Assembly (NCBI GenBank): GCA_025808415.1
Contig: CP075525.1
Span: 3,910,525-3,974,524, forward strand
Length of the DNA stretch: 64,000 nt
Direction of reading: 5' to 3'
Source: Cyclobacteriaceae bacterium
Lineage (GTDB): Bacteria; Bacteroidota; Bacteroidia; Cytophagales; Cyclobacteriaceae
In this document: piece after piece, positions 17,738 through 25,867 of the stretch
Numbering within the stretch: position 1 is the stretch's first letter
How the letters are laid out: every line of letters begins with the position of its first letter
Notes under the pieces: model-generated
What the model was told of the DNA's origin: nothing
Databases searched by the model: none
Seen by the model: only the letters and a program-made list of their open reading frames with translations
Position numbers and translations under genes: made by a program

Positions 17738-17914
17738 ATGAAAAAGTTAATCGCACTAATGGCTGTAATCGGCTTCGCCTTTGCATTTGTTGCATGTGGT
17801 GGTCAAAAGGCTGAAGAAGCTGCTACTGAAGAAGCTCCTGCTACTGAAGAAGTTGCTCCTGCTGATGAGACTGATTCAACCGAAGTTGAAGCTGACTCTA
17901 CTGCCGCTGAATAA
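17738..17914 (+). CDS. Very small acidic lipoprotein
   Basis: 58 residues with its own promoter and terminator. The N-terminus (MKKLIALMAVIGFAFAFVAC) is a textbook lipoprotein signal, with the acylated cysteine at position 20. The mature 39 residues are almost only Ala, Glu, Thr, Pro, Asp, Val and Ser in loose AATEEAPATEE repeats, so the chain is probably disordered and strongly negative. Small Ala/Glu-rich lipoproteins of this kind are frequent in Cytophagales; no function is known to me. Being very short it is easily missed, but the flanking signals make it convincing. Confidence 0.85.
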   Translation: MKKLIALMAVIGFAFAFVACGGQKAEEAATEEAPATEEVAPADETDSTEVEADSTAAE

Positions 17915-17935
17915 TAATTCAGTAAACGTAACTTA

Positions 17936-17970
17936 AAAGAGGCTTTAGAAATTCTAAGGCCTTTTTTATT
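17936..17970 (+). terminator. Rho-independent terminator of the small lipoprotein
   Basis: GGCTTTA (17941-17947) pairs with TAAGGCC (17955-17961) with one G-T wobble round a GAAATTC loop, followed by TTTTTT. Confidence 0.85.
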
Positions 17971-17989
17971 TTCAGCCCACCCGGTTTAC

Positions 17990-18619
17990 ATGAACGAAAC
18001 ACAAGTCTTATCCATTCTTGAACGGCACATTCCTGAACAAGCCATTGACTATTGTGTGCTGTTATGGAAAGAAAAACCTTTTCGGCTGCACACCACCAAA
18101 AGCCGGCAAACTAAAATCGGGGATTTTACCTGCAAGCGCGGTGGGGCTGCACGCATTACCGTTAACGAAGACCTTAACCCATATCTGTTTTTAGTTACCT
18201 ATATCCATGAGGTAGCCCATCATTATGTGCATCATCAGGTTGGGAACCGTGTTGAGCCGCACGGAAGGTTATGGCAGCAAACTTTTGCCAACCTGTTACA
18301 ACCCGTGCTTTCGCCTGAAGTTTTTCCTGAAAGAATCCTTCACTTACTAAGTCGGCATATGCGGCAGCCCATGGCCAGCACCTTTGCTGATGTTGCATTA
18401 ACCAAAGCTTTTCGGGACTACGATCACAATGCGCATACCCACATTGTGCTTTCATCGCTTGCTGAAGGAAGTATTTTTCAATTGAATGGCCGAACATTCA
18501 AAAAAGGGAAACTCAGGCGCACACGTTTTCTTTGTGCCGAAGTTAAATCAAAGCGTCAATACCTCGTTCCGGCCGAAGCGCTGGTAAACAATGTGCAGTT
18601 AAGCCTTGAGTTGATTTAA
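17990..18619 (+). CDS. SprT-like zinc metalloprotein
   Basis: 209 residues. The SprT domain spans the first half, with active-site helix HEVAHH (H73, E74, H77 of the HExxH motif) and the downstream EPHGRLWQQTF segment that supplies the third ligand in the family. The C-terminal part (SIFQLNGRTFKKGKLRRTRFLC, YLVPAEALV) is a small basic beta domain. SprT/Spartan-type proteins in eukaryotes cut DNA-protein crosslinks; the bacterial members are little studied, so function here is inferred only as a metallopeptidase. Convergent with the NagB-fusion gene, one base apart. Confidence 0.85.
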   Translation: MNETQVLSILERHIPEQAIDYCVLLWKEKPFRLHTTKSRQTKIGDFTCKRGGAARITVNEDLNPYLFLVTYIHEVAHHYVHHQVGNRVEPHGRLWQQTFANLLQPVLSPEVFPERILHLLSRHMRQPMASTFADVALTKAFRDYDHNAHTHIVLSSLAEGSIFQLNGRTFKKGKLRRTRFLCAEVKSKRQYLVPAEALVNNVQLSLELI

Positions 18620-20518
18620 TCAGAATTTGTACCGTACAAAGGCTTCAATGGCTTCATATTCGGCCAAGCCAAGTTGATCGTAAGCGTTGGCGGTTGCGCG
18701 GTTGCGCTCTTCGGCCCGCACCCAAAACTCGCGTGCATCGGTTCCCGGAAACAAGGCACTGTCTTTTTGCGATTGATGTTTAAAGATGGCCCTTCGCTTT
18801 CGCAACAGTTCCTCCGGGCTTAAGGGTACGGCCATTTCAATCTGGTCAATATCCCATTCTTGCCATGCACCACGGTAAAGCCACACGTAACAATTCTTCA
18901 TCCAGGCTTTTTTCTTTAACCGATCAATAGCCTGAAAAATAGCCGAGAGGCAAACGCGGTGTGTGCCGTGCGGGTCGGAAAGATCGCCAGCAGCGTAAAT
19001 CTGGTGGGGCTTTACGTTGTCAATCAGGTTGGTGATGATGGTAATATCTTTATCACTCAGTGGTTTTTTCTTTACCAGGCCCGTTTCGTAAAACGGCATA
19101 TCTAAAAAATGAACATTCGTCTCGGGTATGCCAACGTACCGACATGCTGCTTTGGCCTCACCTCGTCTGATCAAGGCTTTGATCAGCATTACTTCAGGGC
19201 TGTCCACCTGGCCGGGTCGCTTTTTGTTTAACGACATGCGAACCTTCTTATAGAGCTGTTCACTTTTTGATTTCGTAAAACCAAACTGTTCGCTAAAGTC
19301 GTTGGCAAAATCAGCAAAACGAACAACATCATCATCAAATACGGCAATGTTTCCCGAAGTCTGGTATGCCACATGCACATCATGGCCTTGGTCGACCAGC
19401 CGGATAAAAGTTCCACCCATTGAAATCACGTCATCATCGGGATGGGGAGAGAAAATAATTACACGCTTAGGGAATGGCTTTGCCCGTTCGGGGCGATTGG
19501 AATCATCCGCCCGCGGTTTGCCACCTGGCCAACCGGTTATGGTGTGCTGAAGTTCATTGAATACTTTAATATTGACTTTGTATGCAGAGCCAAACGCTGT
19601 TACAATATCGCCCATACCGTGTTCATTGTAATCGGCATTGGTAAGTTTAAGAACCGGCTTCTTTAATTTCTGGCACAGCCAAACTACTGCTTTACGGATT
19701 TTCTTTTGATTCCAAGCCTGCTGTGCATCCAACAACCAGGGAGTTTTGATTTTTGTAAGCTCTGCCGATGAGGCTTCGTCCAACACAACCTCGGTATCGG
19801 AATGGAGTTGCAGAAAAGAGGCAGGAAGTTGATCCGATACAGGGCCTTCCACGGCACGTTGTACAACTGCTGCCTTCCCCTCGCCCCATGCCATCATAAT
19901 TATCCGCCTTGATTTCAGGATTGTTCCCACACCCATAGTAAGTGCGTTGCGCGGAACATTCTCCTCTCCAAAAAAATCACTGGCCGCATCCATGCGTGTA
20001 ACATGATCGAGGGTTATCAACCGCGTGCCTGATTTTTCGCTGGAGCCCGGCTCGTTAAAGCCAATGTGCCCGGTACGGCCAACACCCAAAATCTGCAAAT
20101 CAATTCCGCCCATTTGCTCAATCAATTTATCGTACGTGCGGCAGAAATCAACAATTTTGCTTTTAGGAACAGTGCCATCCGGAATGTGGATATTCTTTTT
20201 GGGTATGTCGATGTAATCGAATAAATATTCCTTCATAAACCGAACATAGCTTTGCAGCGAATCCGGTTCCATAGGATAGTATTCATCCAGGTTGAATGTA
20301 TGCACATTGCTGAAACTTAATCCCTCGTGCTGGTGCAACCGCACAAGTTCGGCATATACCCGTGTGGGTGAAGAGCCTGTGGCGAGGCCAAGTACACAGG
20401 GTTTATTTTGCTTTTGCCGTAGCCTGATAAGGGCTGCTATTTCCCTGGCCACGTAAAGGGAGGCTTCTTCTGATGATTTGAAAATTTTAACCGGGATTTT
20501 TTCAGGGGATGAGTGCAT
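18620..20518 (-). CDS. nagB: Glucosamine-6-phosphate deaminase fused to a PIG-L/LmbE deacetylase domain
   Basis: 632 residues, more than twice a standalone NagB (about 260). The N-terminal half is NagB: GLATGSSPTRVYAEL, FNLDEYYP with the catalytic Asp (D78), and GVGRTGHIGFNEPGSS (catalytic His H151). The C-terminal half, from about residue 353, is a PIG-L/LmbE-type zinc deacetylase with HPDDD (about 359-363) and DPHGTHR. The fusion could deacetylate an N-acetylglucosamine compound and then deaminate and isomerise glucosamine-6-phosphate to fructose-6-phosphate. The form is known in Bacteroidota. It is the last gene of the amino-sugar set, downstream of murQ and the kinase. Confidence 0.92.
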   Translation of the reverse strand: MHSSPEKIPVKIFKSSEEASLYVAREIAALIRLRQKQNKPCVLGLATGSSPTRVYAELVRLHQHEGLSFSNVHTFNLDEYYPMEPDSLQSYVRFMKEYLFDYIDIPKKNIHIPDGTVPKSKIVDFCRTYDKLIEQMGGIDLQILGVGRTGHIGFNEPGSSEKSGTRLITLDHVTRMDAASDFFGEENVPRNALTMGVGTILKSRRIIMMAWGEGKAAVVQRAVEGPVSDQLPASFLQLHSDTEVVLDEASSAELTKIKTPWLLDAQQAWNQKKIRKAVVWLCQKLKKPVLKLTNADYNEHGMGDIVTAFGSAYKVNIKVFNELQHTITGWPGGKPRADDSNRPERAKPFPKRVIIFSPHPDDDVISMGGTFIRLVDQGHDVHVAYQTSGNIAVFDDDVVRFADFANDFSEQFGFTKSKSEQLYKKVRMSLNKKRPGQVDSPEVMLIKALIRRGEAKAACRYVGIPETNVHFLDMPFYETGLVKKKPLSDKDITIITNLIDNVKPHQIYAAGDLSDPHGTHRVCLSAIFQAIDRLKKKAWMKNCYVWLYRGAWQEWDIDQIEMAVPLSPEELLRKRRAIFKHQSQKDSALFPGTDAREFWVRAEERNRATANAYDQLGLAEYEAIEAFVRYKF

Positions 20519-20591
20519 GGCTTTATGGATTGAACAAGAAAGTTAATACCTGCCATTACACGTTGTTGCAGTAACCCCGGAAAAAATGCAC

Positions 20592-21179
20592 TTATGTTAA
20601 CCGCCTTGAAATTAAATTTTCCACAACATCAATAAACGTCCGGGGGTGCATGGTTCGCCAGTTGCTGATTTGCAGCGTACCGCCCATGTTTATGTATTGG
20701 TCGATGTGGTATTTGCGTAATTCATCCTGGATAAAATCAGGAAAAGAAACGGCCGCGATCCATCCGGGGATATCTTTTTCTTCAACATCCTCCACTTCAT
20801 CAAACCACTCTTCATAATAGGAATCATCCGATCCATGAAAATTCATGATGTTCTCACCAATCAAAATAAATTTAGAAATACCCGCAGCCAGCAATTCATC
20901 AATAATATTGCGTTTCAAGTGCATGATATCATTGTTGATGGTGTCGTTCCATTCACCTAAGAATTCAATAATTGTAGCGCCCCGTGCATAATCGGTGTAT
21001 AGGATTTTTATGTAGAGCGTATCGGAGCCCATAAAATCCCAGGCAGGATCAATGTAATATCCGTAAATGGTATCGGAGTACTGATCGAAGTTGTACGCTT
21101 TTTCGAAAAATGGAGAACGGCTGTCCTCAGAAGAGTTGTAATACTTCAGCCAGTTTGAAAAGGGTTCAATTTCATGCAT
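20592..21179 (-). CDS. Unknown conserved-looking cytoplasmic protein in the amino-sugar operon
   Basis: 195 residues from the ATG at 21179 (MHEIEPFSNWLKYYNSSEDSRSPF); an ATG at 21194 would add five residues. Either start overlaps the end of murQ by 8-23 bases, so translation is probably coupled. The protein is acidic and rich in Tyr and Asp, with no signal peptide or membrane segment; short motifs such as DTLYIKILYTDYARGATIIEF and FILIGENIMNFHGSDDSY are visible. I recognise no family. Its place between murQ and nagB suggests a regulatory or accessory role in that pathway, but this is only context. Confidence 0.7.
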   Translation of the reverse strand: MHEIEPFSNWLKYYNSSEDSRSPFFEKAYNFDQYSDTIYGYYIDPAWDFMGSDTLYIKILYTDYARGATIIEFLGEWNDTINNDIMHLKRNIIDELLAAGISKFILIGENIMNFHGSDDSYYEEWFDEVEDVEEKDIPGWIAAVSFPDFIQDELRKYHIDQYINMGGTLQISNWRTMHPRTFIDVVENLISRRLT

Positions 21180-21981
21180 GACCGGTGTAGCCATCTATTA
21201 CCCTGCGCACATTTCCAAATTCTTTCAGTAAGGCTTCGGCCTTTTGCTGGTCAACCCCCAACTCTTCCATGATCATGCGTGTGCCCCGATCAATTAACTT
21301 GTTGTTGGTAAGTTGCATGTCAATCATTTTATTTCCTTTTACACGCCCAAGTTTTATCATGGTAGCGGTGGAAATCATGTTAAGCACAAGTTTCTGTGCA
21401 GTACCGGCTTTCATGCGTGTGCTCCCGGTTACAAACTCAGGCCCAACAATTACTTCTATCGGGTAATCAGCATGCCGGGACACCTCAGTACTTTCGTTGC
21501 AGGTTATACAGGCCGTTACAATACCGTGCATTCGGGCATCCTTAAGTCCACCGATTACATAAGGTGTTTTGCCGGATGCCGCAATGCCAATCAATACATC
21601 CGCATTTGAGATGTTAAATTGCTGCAAATCCTTCCACGCCTGTTGCCGATCATCTTCGGCATGTTCAACGGCTTTGCGTATAGCCTGATCGCCCCCGGCA
21701 ATAATCCCAATCACCTTTCCATGCGGCATGCCATAGGTGGGTGGTATTTCGCTGGCGTCAACAATGCCCAGTCTTCCGCTGGTTCCTGCACCGATGTAAA
21801 ACAACCGTCCACCGGTTTTCATTTTTTCAGTAATCACCTCCACCAGCTTTTCAATTTGTGGAATTACTTTTTCAATGGCATCAGGAACAGTTTTATCTTC
21901 ACGATTGATGTTCACCAACAACCCGCGCGTGCTCATCTGTTCAAGATGTTGATAGTGGGATGATGATTCGGTGGTTGACAT
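21172..21981 (-). CDS. murQ: N-acetylmuramic acid 6-phosphate etherase MurQ
   Basis: 269 residues. SIS-fold enzyme with the MurQ signatures TGGRLFYIGAGTSGRLGIVDASEIPPTYG, IAGGDQAIRKAVEHAEDD, IGIAASGKTPYV and GSTRMKAGTAQKLVLNMIST. It cleaves the lactyl ether of MurNAc-6-phosphate to GlcNAc-6-phosphate and lactate in peptidoglycan recycling. It starts one base after the stop of the kinase gene and overlaps the next gene, so the cluster is a tight operon. Slightly shorter than the E. coli enzyme (about 298 residues). Confidence 0.95.
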   Translation of the reverse strand: MSTTESSSHYQHLEQMSTRGLLVNINREDKTVPDAIEKVIPQIEKLVEVITEKMKTGGRLFYIGAGTSGRLGIVDASEIPPTYGMPHGKVIGIIAGGDQAIRKAVEHAEDDRQQAWKDLQQFNISNADVLIGIAASGKTPYVIGGLKDARMHGIVTACITCNESTEVSRHADYPIEVIVGPEFVTGSTRMKAGTAQKLVLNMISTATMIKLGRVKGNKMIDMQLTNNKLIDRGTRMIMEELGVDQQKAEALLKEFGNVRRVIDGYTGHA

Positions 21982-21982
21982 A

Positions 21983-22828
21983 TTACACGATATCCTTATT
22001 ATGGTAAAGGGCGAGTCCGGCTATAGGGCTCTCCAGAATATTTTTCAAGGTAATGCCTTTATCGTTAGCTACCTGGCGCAATACATCGCTGAAGTAAAAA
22101 GCCACCGAGCCAACAAAGTGAACTTTTAATTCGCTGTATTTCTCATAACGCATTACATTATTTTCCATAAACTCGCCAAAGCCATCGTACACCAGTTTGT
22201 AGCAATAGGGCTCTTTAAGGTGTTGAAAAATGAAATGCGAAAAGCTTCCCAAAAACCGGCTTGGCATTTCCTGGCTGTACACCCGGCTTAAAATCTCATC
22301 TTTATCCATAGGAAAGCGTTTTTTGAAATGATCCCAAAGTTTTTCGGGTAAATCTTTTCGAAGGTAATCGGCAATAATGCGTTTGCCCATCCACGCTCCC
22401 GAACCCTCATCGCCCAACACATAGCCCAGTGAAGTTACATTCTCTACAATTCGAACACCATCGTAATAACAGGAGTTCGAGCCGGTACCTAAAATGCAGG
22501 CAATGCCAGGCCCTTCACCGCATAAAGCCCGTGCGGCTGCGAGCAAATCGTGCCATACTTCAATGTGTGCATCGGGAAAGTAGCGCTCCAGTGCGGTGCG
22601 GATCATTTTCCTGTTTTTATCGGACGAACAGCCGGTACCGTAGTAAAATATTTTTTTTACAGGATGCTTTACCTGCGGAACCAGCACCTCGCGCACCTCT
22701 TTATCAAACTGATCGATGGGTTGATAATAGGGGTTGTACCCAATGGATTGTGCTTGCTCCACCTGGCCATTCGGGCCAAGCATACGCCAATCGGTTTTGG
22801 AAGCCCCGCTATCGGCAATTAAAATCAT
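21983..22828 (-). CDS. BadF/BadG-type N-acetylglucosamine (or MurNAc/GlcN) kinase
   Basis: 281 residues with the ASKHA fold: N-terminal phosphate-1 motif LIADSGASKTDWRML, the adenosine-side GIACILGTGSNSCYYDG, GYVLGDEGSGAWMGKRI and C-terminal HFVGSVAFYFSDVL. The family phosphorylates amino sugars. Next to murQ and nagB the likely product is a 6-phosphate that MurQ or the NagB fusion then uses, so GlcNAc or MurNAc are the best candidate substrates. First gene of the recycling set. Confidence 0.9.
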   Translation of the reverse strand: MILIADSGASKTDWRMLGPNGQVEQAQSIGYNPYYQPIDQFDKEVREVLVPQVKHPVKKIFYYGTGCSSDKNRKMIRTALERYFPDAHIEVWHDLLAAARALCGEGPGIACILGTGSNSCYYDGVRIVENVTSLGYVLGDEGSGAWMGKRIIADYLRKDLPEKLWDHFKKRFPMDKDEILSRVYSQEMPSRFLGSFSHFIFQHLKEPYCYKLVYDGFGEFMENNVMRYEKYSELKVHFVGSVAFYFSDVLRQVANDKGITLKNILESPIAGLALYHNKDIV

Positions 22829-22874
22829 GCGCTGAAGGTTGTTAGATCGACCAAATTACAAATCTTTAGATAAC

Positions 22875-23114
22875 TCAAACCAGCCTGCCGATCGGCTTAA
22901 ACTTATCAAACACCTTATCGGTATGAGGCGCCTCTTTTAATTCATCAGTTAAATCCTGTCCGGCCCAATGCTCGTAATGTTTGCCGTTTTTCCACAAACG
23001 CGAAGTGGTTACTTCATAGACGATGCCCTTATAGGCAACCCATACTTGTGGTTTGTCCTGACCGTTTCGAAGCGCCAGTTGAGCTCGGGTATACACAGGC
23101 AACGTATTATCCAT
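22875..23114 (-). CDS. Small cytochrome b5-like heme/steroid-binding domain protein
   Basis: 79 residues covering one cytochrome b5-type domain: YTRAQLALRNGQDKPQVWVA, the strand GIVYEVTTSRLWKNGKHYEHW, and AGQDLTDELKEAPH. The classic HPGG heme motif is absent; histidines H46, H49 and H64 lie where this short prokaryotic subfamily has them. Heme binding is therefore possible but not shown. It follows the RDD gene with two bases between. Confidence 0.8.
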   Translation of the reverse strand: MDNTLPVYTRAQLALRNGQDKPQVWVAYKGIVYEVTTSRLWKNGKHYEHWAGQDLTDELKEAPHTDKVFDKFKPIGRLV

Positions 23115-23116
23115 GA

Positions 23117-23830
23117 TTATTTACCGGCCGTTATATGCCCGTAGTCCTTAACAAGGGTATATAAAAACTTAACAGGCGGTAGATCAGTTTGAATGCCCAA
23201 CCTGTTTTTTACTTTTTCGGTAACCGCCATTACCGGAATGGAATTGCCCGTGGTACGATTAACCTCCAGGGCCTGTTGGATGACTTCAATATCCTGATCA
23301 TTCAGTTGAATTACCTGCTGAAAAACCGGTGTGTATGTATCTTCTGAAACGGTGAACACTTCGTTTGCCGTAACTGCACGTTGCTCAACCAGTTTAACCA
23401 CAGTTGTGCCTGCAGCAATATCGCCAAGCCGTTGCCCTTTACCGTTTGCTGCTATGGTGAACAAGGCTATGGCACCCGAAAGTACATCAATTTCAATAAG
23501 GCGCAGCAACCAACGGATAATGTAATTACCAATAGTAGGCGGTGCGCCATCCAGTCGCACAACCTTAATATTCATTTGCCGCTTGCCCGGACTTTGCCCG
23601 TTCATAAAAATCTCGAAAACCAAATGGTACAAAAACGGGGGTATCAATAACACACCGATTATAAAAGCTGCAGACCCCGCACCAGCTGAAACCAGTAAGA
23701 AAAAAACAAGAATAAAGTACGCAATGATTATAAACGCATCAATAAAGTATGCCAGTATCCTGTCGCCCAAACTGGCCACGGGGTAGTCTAGCACAACATT
23801 CTGGGTAGTTCGTACACTAACGGTTTGCAT
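23117..23830 (-). CDS. RDD family membrane protein
   Basis: 237 residues. The RDD domain spans about 15-150 with the family's arginine and aspartates (LGDRILAYFIDAFIIIAYF, NGQSPGKRQMNIKVVRLDG, RLGDIAAGTTVV) and three to four membrane segments, followed by a soluble C-terminal tail. RDD genes are often found beside SpoIIM/DUF58/MoxR sets in Bacteroidota, and that set lies about 2 kb away on the other strand here. Function is not established. Confidence 0.88.
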   Translation of the reverse strand: MQTVSVRTTQNVVLDYPVASLGDRILAYFIDAFIIIAYFILVFFLLVSAGAGSAAFIIGVLLIPPFLYHLVFEIFMNGQSPGKRQMNIKVVRLDGAPPTIGNYIIRWLLRLIEIDVLSGAIALFTIAANGKGQRLGDIAAGTTVVKLVEQRAVTANEVFTVSEDTYTPVFQQVIQLNDQDIEVIQQALEVNRTTGNSIPVMAVTEKVKNRLGIQTDLPPVKFLYTLVKDYGHITAGK

Positions 23831-23872
23831 CCGGTTTTAAAATGAATAATATTGAACAAACTTAAATTCAGG

Positions 23873-25117
23873 ATGCAAAGTAAAAATTTAATGGTTGCTA
23901 TGCTGCTGTTGACAGCAGCCTGTGGCACAAAAGAAAAAATAGATTACACCACCCTGCCCGAAGAGGCTTTGCGTAAAGTGGCTGATTCACTAGCGCATGC
24001 CTACATTATTACCGATGGCCACGTGGACCTGCCCTTCCGGTTAAAAGTGCGCAACTTCCGGTTAGAAAAGGAGTATCTCGGAATTCCCTTACAAACCGAT
24101 GACGGTGATTTCGATTATGAACGTGCAAAAAAAGGTGGATTGGATGCACCGTTCATGTCGATTTATATACCCTCATCGTACCAACTACAACCCGATATGG
24201 GCAAGGCATTAGCCGATTCATTGATTGATATGGTGCGCGGTATCGCGGAGGCGCATCCGGATAAATTTGGATTGGCCGGCACCCCTGCCGAAATAGATGC
24301 ACATTTCAAAGCTGGCCGGATTGCCCTGCCCATGGGCATGGAAAATGGCGCCCCGATTGGCAACGAAGTTAAAAACGTGAAATATTTTTATGATCGCGGC
24401 ATTCGCTACATAACATTAACGCACGGCAAGGACAACCAGATTTGTGATTCATCATACGACACCCTAAACACCTGGAAGGGCTTGAGCCCATTTGGTGAAG
24501 AAGTGGTCCGCGAAATGAACCGCGTGGGCATTATGGTGGATATTTCGCACGTGTCGGACAGTACATTTTACGATGTGTTGAAAATTACCAAGGCACCGGT
24601 AATTGCCTCACACTCATCCTTGCGCTACTTCACACCCGGTTGGCAACGCAACATGGCCGATGATATGGTAAAAGCATTAAAGGGCAACGGGGGTGTTATC
24701 CAAATCAATTTCGGATCTACCTTCCTCGATTCTGCCGTTTCAAAAGCCAATGATGAAAACCGCAAAAAGCTCCAGGCCATCCTGAAAGAAAAGGGATTGA
24801 ACTTCCGCGATGAAGCAGCCAAACCGGTAATGGAAGAGTTTCGCAAAGAAAATCCATCGCTTTATGCAGATGTAAAAACCGTAGCCAACCACATTGACCG
24901 TGTTGTCCAGTTAGCGGGTATCGACCATGTGGGCATCGGCTCAGACTATGATGGTGTTGGTGACAGCTTACCTACCGGATTGAAAGATGTATCGCAATAC
25001 CCAAACCTGATTTATGAGTTGCTGCGCAGAGGATATTCACCCGAAGACATTGAAAAAATCTGTTACAAAAACGTGTGGCGGGTTTGGAATAAGGTTATTG
25101 AGGCTTCGCACAACTAA
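23873..25117 (+). CDS. Membrane dipeptidase (peptidase M19) lipoprotein
   Basis: 414 residues from the ATG at 23873; a TTG at 23852 is open but spoils the signal. The N-terminus MQSKNLMVAMLLLTAAC is a lipoprotein signal (acylated C17). The M19 zinc ligands appear as TDGHVDLP (H50, D52), the bridging glutamate in MGMENGAPIG, and histidines in TLTHGKDN and ASHSSLRYF; GIDHVGIGSDYDGVG is also typical. Renal-dipeptidase-like enzymes cleave dipeptides, including D-amino-acid ones. Likely faces the periplasm. Confidence 0.93.
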   Translation: MQSKNLMVAMLLLTAACGTKEKIDYTTLPEEALRKVADSLAHAYIITDGHVDLPFRLKVRNFRLEKEYLGIPLQTDDGDFDYERAKKGGLDAPFMSIYIPSSYQLQPDMGKALADSLIDMVRGIAEAHPDKFGLAGTPAEIDAHFKAGRIALPMGMENGAPIGNEVKNVKYFYDRGIRYITLTHGKDNQICDSSYDTLNTWKGLSPFGEEVVREMNRVGIMVDISHVSDSTFYDVLKITKAPVIASHSSLRYFTPGWQRNMADDMVKALKGNGGVIQINFGSTFLDSAVSKANDENRKKLQAILKEKGLNFRDEAAKPVMEEFRKENPSLYADVKTVANHIDRVVQLAGIDHVGIGSDYDGVGDSLPTGLKDVSQYPNLIYELLRRGYSPEDIEKICYKNVWRVWNKVIEASHN

Positions 25118-25183
25118 TTACATACCCGAAACGTTACACGGAACACTTTCGCTCAGGTCTACCCCGAATCAAAAAAATAAAAT

Positions 25184-25801
25184 ATGAGATTTTTAATCGT
25201 TCTTTCGCTCACATTGTATTGTTCCATTTTACTCGCACAAAACTCCGAACCTATTGAGTCTATCAATAAGGGCACACGTTTCATCGGAGGGAGCTTTGGA
25301 TTTTCATCTACAAAAACTGAAGACTCCTTTCATTACACCAGTATTTCCATTGGGCCAGGCATGGGCTTTTACATAAACGACAACCTGGCCGTTGGCGGAT
25401 TTATAAGCTACAACTACGATAAGCACGAGCAACCGAATGTGAATTCAACATCAACATTCTCAGGTGCGGGCTTGAATGTCTTTCTCTTAAAAAATTATAA
25501 GCTTGTTAACAATGTATTTTTTACCCTTCAGCCCCAACTATTGCTAAGCTCCGCCAAGCAGGATTATTCAACCCCACAACCTAACGATTACTCGGTTTTT
25601 AATTTTGGGTTAGGGATAAGCCCTGGCGTAATGTTTTTTATAAGTAAAAAATTTGCCCTTCAAACTTCTATTGGTGGTGTGAGTTATTCCTACAACCGAA
25701 GAAAACCTGAAAATGGAGGAAACTCAACCTCAACAAACAGTTTTAGTTTAAATGGCGCATTTTCCATGTCCAATTTTGCCATACGGTATTTTTTATGGTA
25801 A
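25184..25801 (+). CDS. Small outer-membrane beta-barrel protein
   Basis: 205 residues with signal peptide MRFLIVLSLTLYCSILLAQ and a run of amphipathic strands alternating with Gly/Asn turns (FIGGSFGFSSTK, GMGFYINDNLAVGGFISYNY, LGISPGVMFFISKKFALQTSIGGVSYSY), ending in an aromatic-rich last strand (FAIRYFLW). This is the OmpW/OmpA-like eight-strand barrel pattern common in Bacteroidota. No specific role can be assigned. Confidence 0.8.
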   Translation: MRFLIVLSLTLYCSILLAQNSEPIESINKGTRFIGGSFGFSSTKTEDSFHYTSISIGPGMGFYINDNLAVGGFISYNYDKHEQPNVNSTSTFSGAGLNVFLLKNYKLVNNVFFTLQPQLLLSSAKQDYSTPQPNDYSVFNFGLGISPGVMFFISKKFALQTSIGGVSYSYNRRKPENGGNSTSTNSFSLNGAFSMSNFAIRYFLW

Positions 25802-25821
25802 GGCTATTTAACTCCGGCCCA

Positions 25822-25851
25822 TTTAAGCTTCGCTACAATTACTTATTTTTA
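25822..25851 (+). promoter_or_regulatory. Candidate promoter of the SpoIIM-MoxR-DUF58 cluster
   Basis: TTTA (25822-25825) and TATTTTTA (25844-25851) stand 18 bases apart and fit the TTTG / TAnnTTTG pattern except for a final A in each box. The GTG start of the first cluster gene is 17 bases downstream. Confidence 0.4.
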
Positions 25852-25867
25852 GGGCTTAACTGCCCCC

